Below, one piece after another: positions 55,226-63,796 of a stretch of 64,000 nucleotides of DNA. The stretch is from [Streptosporangium] indianense (GTDB lineage: Bacteria; Actinomycetota; Actinomycetes; Streptomycetales; Streptomycetaceae). The stretch is taken from NCBI RefSeq assembly GCF_021474405.1, contig NZ_JAKEIO010000005.1, positions 49,658 to 113,657 of the forward strand, given 5' to 3'. The position numbers and the translations under genes were made by a program. Each line of letters opens with the position of its first letter. Positions within the stretch are counted from its first letter, which is position 1. The notes under the pieces were generated by a model. The model ran no database searches. It worked only from the letters and a program-made list of their open reading frames with translations, and was not told the origin of the DNA.

Positions 55226-55237
55226 CCGACCGGTCGG
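55226..55237. promoter_or_regulatory. Palindrome, candidate TetR-family operator of glyQS
   Basis: CCGACCGGTCGG is a perfect 12-bp palindrome 40 bp before the synthetase start. GACCGACCGGTC-like palindromes are a common TetR-family target in actinobacteria. No TetR gene is in the window. Confidence 0.4.
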
Positions 55238-55305
55238 ACGCCTCCGAGGATGGGCCGCGAGGGTGAATGCCACGGGATCGCCGTGGGCGGGCGCGGGTCC
55301 TGTGT

Positions 55306-55340
55306 GGCTGGTCGCGCAGTTCCCCGCGCCCCTTTGGGGC
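55306..55340. repeat. Streptomyces intergenic repeat (GCGCGGGGAACTGCGCGA type)
   Basis: GGCTGGTCGCGCAGTTCCCC followed by GCGCCCCTTTGGGGC. I know this motif as a very common intergenic element in many Streptomyces genomes. It can fold through GCGCCCC/GGGGC parts. Copy number in this genome cannot be seen from one window. Confidence 0.6.
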
Positions 55341-55516
55341 ACCTCGCGCAGGCAACCGTCGACGCCCTGGTCGGGCAGCCGGCCCTGGTGCCCAAGCCGG
55401 GGCGCCACAGAGGCCCAGGCCCGGCTGGACGCCCTGCTCACCGTGACGGCCACCCGCCCCGAGAGGCAGCGCACCTCTGCTCACAGGCGCCCTGTTCTTT
55501 GACGCCGTGGACCGTG

Positions 55517-55573
55517 CGGGGGCGCGGGGCTGAGTCACTGCGCGGCTCCGCCGCGAGGGCGCGAACAGCCCCC
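55517..55573. repeat. Second GC-rich intergenic repeat/hairpin upstream of glyQS
   Basis: GGGGGCGCGGGGCTG at the left and GCGCGAACAGCCCCC at the right pair imperfectly, with CGCGGCTCCGCCGCG as an inner palindrome. It lies 20 nt past the pepP stop, so may serve as the pepP terminator. Similar elements are frequent in Streptomyces. Confidence 0.55.
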
Positions 55574-55592
55574 ACGCTCCCGCTGACGGCAC

Positions 55593-57056
55593 TCAGCCCT
55601 TGACGGACGCCATCCACGCCTCGACCTCGTCGGACCGCCGAGGCAGCGCCGCGCTGAGATTCCGGTTGCCGTCCTCGGTGACGAGGATGTCGTCCTCGAT
55701 CCGCACCCCGATGCCCCGGTACTCCTCGGGCACGGTGAGGTCGTCCGCCTGGAAGTACAGCCCGGGCTCGACCGTGAGGCACATGCCCGGCTCCAGCGTG
55801 CCGTCGACGTACGTCTCGACCCGTGCGGCCGCGCAGTCGTGCACGTCCATGCCGAGCATGTGACCCGTGCCGTGCAGCGTCCACCGCCGCTGGAGCCCCA
55901 GCTCCAGCACTCGCTCCACGGGCCCCTCGACGAGCCCCCACTCGACGAGCTTCTCGGCCAGCACGCGCTGGGCAGCGTCGTGGAAGTCGCGGTACTTCGC
56001 GCCCGGCTTCACCGCGGCGATCCCGGCCTCCTGGGCCTCGTACACGGCGTCGTAGATCTTGCGCTGGAGATCGCTGAACCGTCCGTTGATCGGCAGCGTG
56101 CGCGTCACGTCGGCCGTGTAGTAGGTGTGCGTCTCCACACCCGCGTCGAGCAGCAGCAGCTCGCCCGAGCGCACGGCTCCGTCGTTGCGCACCCAGTGCA
56201 GTGTGCAGGCGTGCGGACCGGCCGCGGCGATCGTGCCGTAGCCGACGTCATTGCCCTCCACGCGGGCACGCAGGAAGAACGTGCCCTCGATGTAGCGCTC
56301 GGAGGTCGCCTCGGCCTTGTCGAGGACCTTCACCACGTCCTCGAAGCCGCGCACGGTCGAGTCGACCGCCTTCTGCAGCTCGCCGACCTCGAACTCGTCC
56401 TTGACCAGCCGCGCCTCGGAGAGGAAGACCCGCAGCTCCTCGTCGCGCTCGGCGGTGACCTTGTCGGTCAGGGCCGCCTCGATGCCGGCGTCGTAGCCGC
56501 GCACCACTCGCACCGGGCCGGTGGCCTCGCGCAGGGCGCCGGCCAGCTCGCGCACGTCGGAGGCGGGGATGCCGTACAGCTTCTCGGCCTCGGTGAGGGA
56601 GTGCCGGCGGCCGACCCACAGCTCGCCCTGGCCGTCCAGCCAGAACTCGCCGTTCTCGCGGTCGGAGCGGGGCAGCAGGTAGATCGTCGCCTCGTGGCCC
56701 TCGTCCGTGGGCTCCAGGACCAGGACGCCGTCCTCGGTCTGGTTGCCGGTGAGGTAGGCGTACTCGACGGAGGCGCGGAAGGCGTACTCGGTGTCGTTCG
56801 AGCGGGTCTTCAGGTTGCCCGCCGGGATCACCAGCCGCTCACCCGGGAAGCGCGCGGAGAGCGCGGCCCGGCGGGCGGCGGTCTCGGCGGCCTGGGGGAT
56901 GGGCTCGAGGTCGCGCAGCTCGGTGTCGGCCCAGCCGCTCTTCATGTTCTCGGCCAGCTCGTCGGACACGCCCGGGTACAGTCCGTTCTTCCGCTGCTTG
57001 ATCGGCTCTTCGCTCTCGTCCGGGATCGCCGGTGTGAGCTCCTCGGCCACGGTCAT
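55593..57056 (-). CDS. pepP: Xaa-Pro aminopeptidase (AMP-binding-free pita-bread fold, PepP type)
   Basis: This 487-residue M24B metallopeptidase removes N-terminal residues before proline. The N-terminal domain (about 60-225) has NLKTRSNDTEYAFRASVEYAYLTG; the catalytic domain has LLLDAGVETHTYYTADVTRTLPING (two Asp metal ligands), GTGHMLGMDVHDCAA (His), MCLTVEPGLYF (Glu) and GVRIEDDILVTEDG (Glu). All five dimetal ligands are present. ATG at 57056 directly abuts GAGGAGG; a GTG two codons later (57050) is better spaced and may be the true start. Upstream phosphatase gene ends 76 nt away, same strand. Confidence 0.94.
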   Translation of the reverse strand: MTVAEELTPAIPDESEEPIKQRKNGLYPGVSDELAENMKSGWADTELRDLEPIPQAAETAARRAALSARFPGERLVIPAGNLKTRSNDTEYAFRASVEYAYLTGNQTEDGVLVLEPTDEGHEATIYLLPRSDRENGEFWLDGQGELWVGRRHSLTEAEKLYGIPASDVRELAGALREATGPVRVVRGYDAGIEAALTDKVTAERDEELRVFLSEARLVKDEFEVGELQKAVDSTVRGFEDVVKVLDKAEATSERYIEGTFFLRARVEGNDVGYGTIAAAGPHACTLHWVRNDGAVRSGELLLLDAGVETHTYYTADVTRTLPINGRFSDLQRKIYDAVYEAQEAGIAAVKPGAKYRDFHDAAQRVLAEKLVEWGLVEGPVERVLELGLQRRWTLHGTGHMLGMDVHDCAAARVETYVDGTLEPGMCLTVEPGLYFQADDLTVPEEYRGIGVRIEDDILVTEDGNRNLSAALPRRSDEVEAWMASVKG

Positions 57057-57132
57057 CCTCCTCGATACGGCACTGGACCGTCCTCCACTGTACGGCGGCG
57101 CGGAAGCGGCCCCAGGGCGATGACGAGGAGCG

Positions 57133-58647
57133 TTACTCGAAGCGGACCGCCAGCAGGACGACGTCCTCCGCACCGTCGGCCGTGTCCAGCCCGTCGGGCA
57201 GCACGCTGCGCACGACGTGGTCGGCGATGGCGCCCGGGTCGCCGCGCAGGGCGCGGGGCACCGAGGCCGCCGCCGCGTGCAGGCGGGCGAAGGCGCGGTC
57301 GGTGGCCTCGCCGGTGCGGTGCAGCAGCCCGTCGGTGTAGAGCAGAACCGTCTCTCCGGGCTCGGCGAGGATCTCCACGCTCGGCGCCTCCCAGCAGGCG
57401 AGCATGCCCAGCGGAGCCGAGACGGACGTCTCCACGAACTCGGTGCGGCGCTGTCCGACGAGCAGCGGCGGGCTGTGCCCGGCCCCGGCCAGCGTGATCT
57501 TGCGTGCGGCCGGTTCGCAGTAGCCGAACAGCGCGGTGGCCGAGCGGGCCGGTTCGGTCAGCCGCAGCAGCAGCTCCAGGTCGGACAGGACGGCGACCGG
57601 GTCCTCCCCTTCCATGACGGCGTACGCGCGCAGCGAGGCCCGCAGCCGTCCCATCGCGGCGACCGCGCTGGGGCCCGAGCCCGTGACGGATCCGACGGCG
57701 AGACCGAGGGCGGCGTCGGGCAGCGGCAGCGCGTCGTACCAGTCGCCACCGCCGTGCGGGCCGGTGCGGTGCCGGGCCGCGAGCTGGACGCCGGCCACCC
57801 GGGGCAGCCGCGCGGGCAGCAGTTCGTCCGACATCGTGGCCATGGACGTGCGGGTGCGTTCCAGTTCGAGGAGGCGGGCCAGGTGCTCGGCGGCGTACCG
57901 CGCGTAGAGGCCGACCAGATGGCGCTGCCGCTCGCCCGGTTCGGCGGGCTCGTCGTAGAGCCACACGGCGGCGCCGAGGCGGGCGGCGGTGTCGGCGGTC
58001 AGGGGGAGGGCGTAGCTGGCGGCGTAGCCGATGCGGGCCGCGACCTCGCGGTGGCGGGGGTCGAGTCCCTCTTCGGCGAAGAGGTCGGGGACGGCGATGC
58101 CGCACTCGCCGCCCGGCAGCCCGTCGAGGATGCGGCCGTAGGACAGGGCGCTGCGCGGCACTGTCTCGATGTGGCCGAGATCGGCGCGTGCGAGGCCCAG
58201 TCCGATGGTGGTGTCGGGGCCGAGTCCGTCGCCGGGTTCCAGGACGACGAGGCCGCGCCGGGCACCGACCAGGGCGGCGCCGGCCCGCAGCAGTTCATGG
58301 AGCGCCTCGTCGAGCGTGGCCGTGCGGACCAGGCGTTCGGTGAGCTCGTGCAGGGTCGTGAGGTCGGAGACCCAGCCGGCGAGACGGTCCTGGAGTACTG
58401 CGCCGGCGGGGGCCGGGGGGTTCGCGGGAGAGGCCGGGGACGAGCCCGGCGTCGCGGGCGCGACAGTGTGTGCGGGAGCGGGAACCGTTGAATCGATTCC
58501 GGCCACTTTCGGAGGGTGCGGAGCGTTCATGGCGTCCGGCCTTCCCACCGGAACGTACTGCTCAAAAGCATCGCAAACCCCCATGTCATTCTGCGTCGCT
58601 AGCAGTGTCTCCACATGTACACGCACTCGTGAGGAGATGTCCAGCAT
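57133..58647 (-). CDS. SpoIIE-type PP2C protein phosphatase with GAF sensor domain
   Basis: This 504-residue protein starts with the conserved Streptomyces leader MLDISSRVRVHVETLLATQN and VCDAFEQYVPVG, then a Pro/Ala linker. A GAF-like domain (about 90-245) precedes the PP2C/SpoIIE domain (about 275-500) with LAARHRTGPHGGGDWYDALPL, GYCEPAARKITLAGAGHSPPLL and VLLYTDGLLHRTG, giving the metal-binding Asp residues. Such phosphatases reactivate anti-anti-sigma proteins. The leader resembles a docking segment shared by several paralogues. ATG at 58647 has AGGA upstream. Divergent from the primase-polymerase gene. Confidence 0.9.
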   Translation of the reverse strand: MLDISSRVRVHVETLLATQNDMGVCDAFEQYVPVGRPDAMNAPHPPKVAGIDSTVPAPAHTVAPATPGSSPASPANPPAPAGAVLQDRLAGWVSDLTTLHELTERLVRTATLDEALHELLRAGAALVGARRGLVVLEPGDGLGPDTTIGLGLARADLGHIETVPRSALSYGRILDGLPGGECGIAVPDLFAEEGLDPRHREVAARIGYAASYALPLTADTAARLGAAVWLYDEPAEPGERQRHLVGLYARYAAEHLARLLELERTRTSMATMSDELLPARLPRVAGVQLAARHRTGPHGGGDWYDALPLPDAALGLAVGSVTGSGPSAVAAMGRLRASLRAYAVMEGEDPVAVLSDLELLLRLTEPARSATALFGYCEPAARKITLAGAGHSPPLLVGQRRTEFVETSVSAPLGMLACWEAPSVEILAEPGETVLLYTDGLLHRTGEATDRAFARLHAAAASVPRALRGDPGAIADHVVRSVLPDGLDTADGAEDVVLLAVRFE

Positions 58648-59151
58648 TGTCCTGCCGGGATTCCTGGTGTCCGTGAGGTGCGAGGGAACAACTCTCCTTC
58701 CCCTTGCGGAAATGCAAAGTTGGCTTAAAACTGCCTCAAGGGACGGCTTATTGCGGTCGACTGGGCTTGCTCGACGGAGCGTCACAACGGTCGTGATGGG
58801 TACGTACTCGGTGAAGGCCAGGGGTGGTTGAGAACCACCCGGAACCTGGTGACGGAACCGGGCGTCCTATCCACCGACGACCGTGCCCCATCCTCCCGTG
58901 GCGGAGGCGGAGAGAAATACGCGCGACGGCAAACGCCATACTTCGCCACCCCTACGCCACGCCCGTGCTTTCGACAGACGCAGTAAGGGCGGGACGGCCG
59001 CGGAGGCAGCCCGATGCTCGACCCATAGGGGTTCCCCTTGCTTCAAGCAGGGGTGTGATGCGCCAACAGGTACGCACAGTGAAGTGATCGACACATGATG
59101 TGATGTGGACCACGGTGTTGCCAGGCGTGCAACGGAAAGGAACGAGCGCTC
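58648..59151. other. 504-nt divergent intergenic region
   Basis: No supported gene. It holds a hairpin, GGGTGGTT (58822-58829) with AACCACCC (58833-58840) and GAG loop, flanked by CCAGG/CCTGG, in the phosphatase leader direction, and a second imperfect one (CCCCTTGCTT with AAGCAGGGG, about 59033-59053). Promoters for the phosphatase and primase-polymerase genes should lie here. Confidence 0.45.
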
Positions 59152-59817
59152 ATGCGCGAGATCCTCGGAAGGCGACGCAGGCTCTTGTCCCAGAGCAGCG
59201 ACGGGAAGCCTGAGCCGATCGGCGCGGCCCTGACCTACGCGACGCAATGGCGGTGGCCCGTACTGCCGGGTGTGGCGGCGGACCCGCGGGCACACTCCCG
59301 CTGCAGCTGCCCCGACCCCGACTGCACGGTGCCCGGTGCGCACCCCTTCGACCCCGGCCTCCTCGCGGCCACCACCGACGGACGCATGGTGCGCTGGTGG
59401 TGGGGCAACCGGCCGACGGCTCCGATCGTCCTGGCCACCGGCGGTCACGCCCCGTGCGCGGTCTCGCTGCCGGCCCTGCCGGCCGCCCGCGCGCTGAAGG
59501 CGCTCGACCAGATGGGCATGCGGCTCGGCCCGGTCGTCGCCTCCCCCGCCCGCTGGGCGATCCTCGTCAAGCCGTACTCCATGGAGCAGCTCGGGGAACT
59601 GCTCTACGCCAAGGACTTCGTGCCCGGCTCGCTCCGTTTCCACGGCGAGGGCGGCTACCTGGCCCTGCCGCCCTCCGAGACGGGCCAGGGCGAGATCCGC
59701 TGGGAGCGTGCGCCGTTGCCCGGCTCGGCCTCACCCTGGGTGCCCGATGTCGAGGCCGTGGTGGACGCCGTGGTCGAAGCCCTCACTCGTACGGGTGTGA
59801 GCGCGCCCGAGTTCTAG
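59152..59817 (+). CDS. Stand-alone bifunctional DNA primase/polymerase-domain protein
   Basis: This 221-residue protein carries an N-terminal Prim-Pol-like domain only: PIGAALTYATQWRWPVLPG, then SRCSCPDPDCTVPGAHPF with a cysteine-rich zinc-ribbon-like loop, TTDGRMVRWWWGNRPTAPIVLATG, and a late GGYLALPPS. In plasmid and phage proteins this domain is joined to a helicase; here it is alone. Catalytic Asp residues of AEP primases are not obvious, so activity may be lost. Such proteins occur in most Streptomyces cores. GGAAAGGAA lies upstream of the ATG. Followed 55 nt later by a secreted protein gene. Confidence 0.85.
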   Translation: MREILGRRRRLLSQSSDGKPEPIGAALTYATQWRWPVLPGVAADPRAHSRCSCPDPDCTVPGAHPFDPGLLAATTDGRMVRWWWGNRPTAPIVLATGGHAPCAVSLPALPAARALKALDQMGMRLGPVVASPARWAILVKPYSMEQLGELLYAKDFVPGSLRFHGEGGYLALPPSETGQGEIRWERAPLPGSASPWVPDVEAVVDAVVEALTRTGVSAPEF

Positions 59818-59872
59818 GGCTGTCGGGCGCGCCGAGCCCGGCGCCCGCCCCGGCGCGTTAAGTTCCGGAACC

Positions 59873-60448
59873 ATGCGGCGTCACGCCCGGGGCCGCTCCC
59901 GGGACCCCAGAAGAACCCGACTGTTCGCCCTCGCGGGTGTCATGGCGGCGTGTGCGATCGCACTGCCGCTGGCGGTGGCGTCCGCGGGGCCCGCGGGCTC
60001 GGAGGGGGCCGACGCTTCCCTGACTGGCTCCGCCGCGGCACGCCCTTCCCCGCGCGACGACGACAAGGCACCCGGGGTGCCCGCCGCCGCCCCCGGCCTG
60101 CCGGTGCTCGGCCAGGGTCTGTCGACCGCTGCGCGCTGCGGGCCCGAATTCTCCTCGCCCGACGGGATCGAGGCGCAGACGTGCGTGGTGACGCAGGGTG
60201 CGCAGACCTGGGCGCGCACGTACTACCGCAATGCGACGGGTGAGGCGCTGGACGCCGTACTGAGCCTGATGGGCCCCGGCGGCCGCGGTGTGCGGATGAC
60301 GTGTGCCGTGGGGGCGGGGGACGAGCCGGGGACCTGCGAGACGCCCCGGGAGCCCGCACGCGGGTATCCGGCGGCGTACACGGCCGTCGTGGAGTTCGCC
60401 GAGCGGGGCGGCCGCGGGCCGATGCTGCTGCGATCCGGGAGCAACTAG
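59873..60448 (+). CDS. Secreted or membrane-anchored protein of unknown function
   Basis: This 191-residue protein starts with a basic region and a signal/anchor helix (LFALAGVMAACAIALPLAVASAG, about 17-39), then a Ser/Pro-rich stalk. The small extracytoplasmic domain (about 85-190) contains four cysteines (AARCGPEF, QTCVVTQG, RMTCAVG, GTCETPRE) that could form two disulfides. I know no family for it. It follows the primase-polymerase gene on the same strand. The stop codon lies inside the start of a structured RNA region. Confidence 0.7.
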   Translation: MRRHARGRSRDPRRTRLFALAGVMAACAIALPLAVASAGPAGSEGADASLTGSAAARPSPRDDDKAPGVPAAAPGLPVLGQGLSTAARCGPEFSSPDGIEAQTCVVTQGAQTWARTYYRNATGEALDAVLSLMGPGGRGVRMTCAVGAGDEPGTCETPREPARGYPAAYTAVVEFAERGGRGPMLLRSGSN

Positions 60449-60548
60449 CTTCCGCGAACGGCTGGTTGGGAAACGGCCGCGTTCCGTGCGCGGAAGCGGG
60501 GACGCAAAGACCCGGTTGCTGGCGACGGGGGATGCACCAGCAACCGGG
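60448..60548 (+). ncRNA. Structured RNA candidate in a convergent gap
   Basis: Three nested elements: CTTCCGCG (60448-60455) pairs with CGCGGAAG (60489-60496); GGGGACGCAAAG follows at 60498-60509; and CCCGGTTGCTGG (60511-60522) pairs perfectly with CCAGCAACCGGG (60537-60548). The 12-bp last stem would serve as a terminator for the upstream gene, but the whole looks more elaborate than a terminator. GACGCAAAG also occurs in the core of the GEMM-I (c-di-GMP) riboswitch; the rest does not clearly fit it. No downstream gene on this strand. Confidence 0.4.
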
Positions 60549-60656
60549 CTACAGGAACGGTAACAAGAGATCGGCGGTTCGCAAATTCGAACTCGCCTTT
60601 CCGGTCACCGACTGGCTTGTCCCAGTGGGGAGTTGTGGCCCACGGGTCGTGAGAAA

Positions 60657-60680
60657 CCGGCCGGCCGGTGGGCCGGCCGG
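60657..60680 (-). terminator. Strong hairpin terminator of the SEC-C gene
   Basis: CCGGCCGGCC (60657-60666) and GGCCGGCCGG (60671-60680), 10-bp stem with GGTG loop, 18 nt past the leftward stop at 60698. Confidence 0.8.
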
Positions 60681-60697
60681 CCGAACGCGGCCCGGCG

Positions 60698-61687
60698 TCA
60701 GCTGAGTGTGACCTGCCGGTTGGTGAGGCCGCCGCGAGCGCGGCGCTCGTCCGCGGTGAGGGGCGCGTCCGTCGCCAGGGCGGCCGCGAGACGCTCGGCG
60801 AACTCGGCCGCGGGCTTCTCCACGTCCTCGGCGGTGACCCCGCTGGGCAGGTCCCACACCGGCACCGTGAGCCCGTGGGCACGGAAGGAGCCCACCAGGC
60901 GGGTCCCTTCGCCGAGGCTGGAACGGCCCGCGGCGTGCAGCCGGGCGAGGGCGTCCAGCAGCCGCTCCTCGGCGTGCGGCATGACCCACCGCAGATGGTT
61001 CTTCTCCGGCGTCTCGCACCAGTACGCGGCGTCCACGCCCTGGAGCTTGACGGTCGGGATGGCCGCGGCGTTGGCCCGCTCCAGGGAGGCGGTCACGTCG
61101 GGCGTGGCGTTCTCCGGGTCCGGCACCCAGAACTCGAAGCCGCTGTGCACTTCTGGCTCGAACGCGCCCTCGGGGTCGAGCAGATCCTGCAGCCGCGGGC
61201 TGTCGGCCGGGGCGCGGCGGCCCTGGACGGGCGTGCCGGGCTGGGCTTCCAGGGCGCGCTGGAGGGTGTCGGCGAGGTCGCGGCTGATGTCGCCGGAGGA
61301 GGTGTCGTTCTGCAGGCCGAGCAGGACCGAGCCGTCGTCACGGCGCAGAGCCGGCCAGGCCATGGGAAGGACCGTGGCCAGCGTGACCGCCGGGACGCCC
61401 TCGGGCAGGCCGTCCTTGAGTTTCAGCTCGACCGTGGCCGCCGGGACCAGCTCGCGCAGGGCCACCCAGTCGCACTCGCCGGGCAGGCCCTCGAAGGGGC
61501 GGTGCACCAGTTCGGTCGCGGCGTGCGAGGCGGCACGGCCGTGACAGGCCTTGTAGCGGCGGCCGCTGCCGCAGGGGCAGGGCTCACGAGCGCCGACGAC
61601 CGGGACGTCTTCCTCGGCACCGACGGTGCGGGCCCCGCCCGTGGTCTGCGGGCGCTTGGCCTTCGTCTGAGGTCGCTTCTTGGCCAC
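60698..61687 (-). CDS. SEC-C motif protein of the DUF5926 type
   Basis: This 329-residue protein begins MAKKRPQTKAKRPQT, basic and disordered, then a SEC-C zinc motif REPCPCGSGRRYKACHGRA (Cys-Cys-Cys-His, about residues 36-52), like the C-terminus of SecA. The remaining 270 residues form a DUF5926-type domain with LVPAATVELKLKDG, NDTSSGDISRDLADTL and NHLRWVMPHAEERLLDAL. Function unknown; SEC-C motifs bind zinc and often ribosome or SecB partners. Leftward, convergent with the secreted-protein gene. Confidence 0.88.
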   Translation of the reverse strand: MAKKRPQTKAKRPQTTGGARTVGAEEDVPVVGAREPCPCGSGRRYKACHGRAASHAATELVHRPFEGLPGECDWVALRELVPAATVELKLKDGLPEGVPAVTLATVLPMAWPALRRDDGSVLLGLQNDTSSGDISRDLADTLQRALEAQPGTPVQGRRAPADSPRLQDLLDPEGAFEPEVHSGFEFWVPDPENATPDVTASLERANAAAIPTVKLQGVDAAYWCETPEKNHLRWVMPHAEERLLDALARLHAAGRSSLGEGTRLVGSFRAHGLTVPVWDLPSGVTAEDVEKPAAEFAERLAAALATDAPLTADERRARGGLTNRQVTLS

Positions 61688-61873
61688 GATGGGTCTCCCG
61701 GTTACGGCTCGTCTCGTACGGTCGCGAGCCTAGCCGTTCGCGCTCCGGGGCACGGGCTCCTGTGGACGACACCCGGGCCGTGGACGACACCAGGACCGAC
61801 GCGGCGCACACCCATCCCGTCCGTGCCACGGCCCGGTCGGAGTGCCGCGGGTCCCCGTCGGACTCGTCGTGGC

Positions 61874-62425
61874 TCAGTCCAGGTCGTCGAAGGCGTCCGC
61901 GAAATCGAGCCCGGGTATCCCGGAGACCGCGGGGGCGGCGACGCGCGTCGCGAAGTCGTCGCGGCGGTGGCCCGCGTCCGGGTCGTGCACGTCGTCGTGG
62001 ACGATGACCCACACGGTGACCTCACCGCGGATGTCGTCGCGCACGCCCCAGTCGTCGGCGAGCGCGGTGATGATGTTCAGCCCGCGGCCGCCGTGCGCCG
62101 TGACCGAGGGGGTCGCGGGGGCGGGGCGGGTCGGGCCGCCGCCGTCCGTGACCTCCACGACGAGCCGGCCGGCGGGCTCCACGCGCCACGCGGCACGGAC
62201 GTCGCCGTCACCGGAGAGGGCGTCGCCCAGGGGTCTGCCGTGCTTGCAGGCGTTGCTCAAGAGTTCGGAAAGGATCAGTACGGCGTCGTCGATGACCGAT
62301 TCCGCGACTCCACCTCTGCGCAACTGTGTACGCATCCGGTGTCTCGCTTCCCCCACGCCCGCAGGGCCATGGGGTACGGCCATGCTCGACGACGTGGGCA
62401 CCTCCTGTGCCACCACCAACGCCAC
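61874..62425 (-). CDS. Anti-sigma-factor-type ATP-binding protein (HATPase_c_2)
   Basis: This 183-residue GHKL ATPase has the N-box ILSELLSNACKHGRPLG, G1 box VVEVTDGGGPTRP and G2 box HGGRGLNIITALAD. The N-terminal helix GVGEARHRMRTQLRRGGV is typical of RsbW-like proteins, followed by a C-terminal acidic tail (GLDFADAFDDLD). Start set at GTG 62425 because AAGGAGGT, a full anti-SD match, lies 7 nt upstream; the frame is open 29 codons further. Partner unknown. Related to, but longer than, the ATPase at 51593. Confidence 0.9.
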   Translation of the reverse strand: MALVVAQEVPTSSSMAVPHGPAGVGEARHRMRTQLRRGGVAESVIDDAVLILSELLSNACKHGRPLGDALSGDGDVRAAWRVEPAGRLVVEVTDGGGPTRPAPATPSVTAHGGRGLNIITALADDWGVRDDIRGEVTVWVIVHDDVHDPDAGHRRDDFATRVAAPAVSGIPGLDFADAFDDLD

Positions 62426-62680
62426 CCCCGAGACCTCCTTCGCCCCACGCCACGGTGTGGATGCCCCATTGGCCTGTACCGGAAACCGGCCAATCCACGT
62501 CCGGTGACGCACTCACCACGACCGCATACGGATCGAACGCGCCGGAGCACTCCCCGTAACCGTATGGCTGGAAATCATCGGTGTGGCCGAGAGTGGAGGA
62601 TCCCGTCTGTAGGGGCAGTGGGTCAAGAGGTGTGCGTGGGTCTGGTGCGACTTGAGAGGTTGATGACACCGGGCCGGGCG

Positions 62681-63508
62681 TCAGCGGCCGAGCTGGTCCA
62701 GCACCGCGCGTGGGCGGTTGGTGATGATGGCGTCGACCCCGAGCTCCACGCAGTGCTCCACGTCCCCCGGCTCGTTCACGGTCCACACGTGCACCTGGTG
62801 GCCGGCCTGCTTCAGGCGTGCGATGTACGTGGGGTGGTTGCGGACGATGCGGATGGAGGGGCCCGCGATCCGCACACCCGGGGGCAGCCGTCCGTCGCGC
62901 AGCCGGGGCGAGAGGAACTGGGCCAGGTAGACCGTCGGGAGCGTCGGCGAGGCGGCACGCACGCGGTGCAGCGAGCGGGCGGAGAAGCTCATGACCCTGA
63001 CCTGCGACTCCGCCGGGGAGGCCGGGGCGTCGAGGCCGAACCGCTTCAGCAGGTCCAGCAGCCGGTCCTCGACCTGCCCGGCCCAGCGCGTGGGGTGCTT
63101 GGTCTCGATGGCCAGTTCCACGCGGCGCCCGGCGTCGGCGACGAGTTCCAGCAGCCGCTCCAGGGTGAGGACGGACGTCGCCTCGCGGTCCTCCGGACGG
63201 TGCTCCCAGTCGGGTTCCTCGTCGCGGCCCCTCCAGGCCTCGCCCGTCTTCCAGGAGCCGAAGTCCAGGGCGGCGAGGTCGGCGAGCTCCAGGGCGGAGA
63301 CCGCGCCGCGGCCGTTGGACGTACGGTTGATCCGTCGGTCGTGGACACAGACCAGGTGGCCGTCGGCGGTGAGGCGCACATCGCATTCGAGGGCGTCCGC
63401 GCCGTCCTCGATCGCCTTGGTGTACGCGGCCAGGGTGTGTTCCGGAGCGTCCTCGGAGGCTCCGCGGTGGGCGACGACTTGAATCACATGCTGTCGTGCG
63501 TGGGTCAC
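62681..63508 (-). CDS. Glycerophosphodiester phosphodiesterase
   Basis: This 275-residue TIM-barrel enzyme has VVAHRGASEDAPEHTLAAY (catalytic His, Arg), ALECDVRLTADGHLVCVHD (metal Glu, Asp and second His) and LAIETKHP (Glu). The late HVWTVNEPGDVEHCVELGVDAIITNRP is diagnostic. It hydrolyses glycerophosphodiesters to glycerol-3-phosphate and an alcohol. No signal peptide, so cytoplasmic. GTG at 63508 is chosen since the 26 codons before it are basic and unlike the family. Confidence 0.94.
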   Translation of the reverse strand: MTHARQHVIQVVAHRGASEDAPEHTLAAYTKAIEDGADALECDVRLTADGHLVCVHDRRINRTSNGRGAVSALELADLAALDFGSWKTGEAWRGRDEEPDWEHRPEDREATSVLTLERLLELVADAGRRVELAIETKHPTRWAGQVEDRLLDLLKRFGLDAPASPAESQVRVMSFSARSLHRVRAASPTLPTVYLAQFLSPRLRDGRLPPGVRIAGPSIRIVRNHPTYIARLKQAGHQVHVWTVNEPGDVEHCVELGVDAIITNRPRAVLDQLGR

Positions 63509-63796
63509 CGCGTCATGGTGCCATCGAGTGCGGGTACGCGTCCGGTCGGACGGACTCGCTGGAGAGGCAGGTCCGGACGGAGGCATTGGGATTGCATCCT
63601 TTTCGCCAGTAATGACCTATATAAAGAATGGCCTCGGACGCACAGCCACCGCTTATGGTGCTCTGACGGCCGGTGGGAAAAGCTGACGGCATACATAGGG
63701 ACAAGCACAGCTGTATCGCGCCGGACCCGTCGGCCGGCGCGAAAAAGCGTGAACGCGTGCGACCCGGAAAACGGCCGTGGATCTAGGAGAGAAGCT
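63509..63796. other. 288-nt divergent intergenic region with AT-rich patch
   Basis: No gene supported. Around 63590-63650 the sequence is AT-rich for this genome (TTGCATCCTTTTCGCCAGTA, then ATGACCTATATAAAGAATGG) and likely holds promoters for the divergent genes; TTGCAT and TATATA are visible but spaced 20 nt. Confidence 0.4.

Noticed and set aside
55186..55592. T-box leader for the glycyl-tRNA synthetase
   Set aside because: I looked for the conserved T-box sequence (TGGNACCGCG type) and a terminator/antiterminator pair in front of glyQS and found neither.
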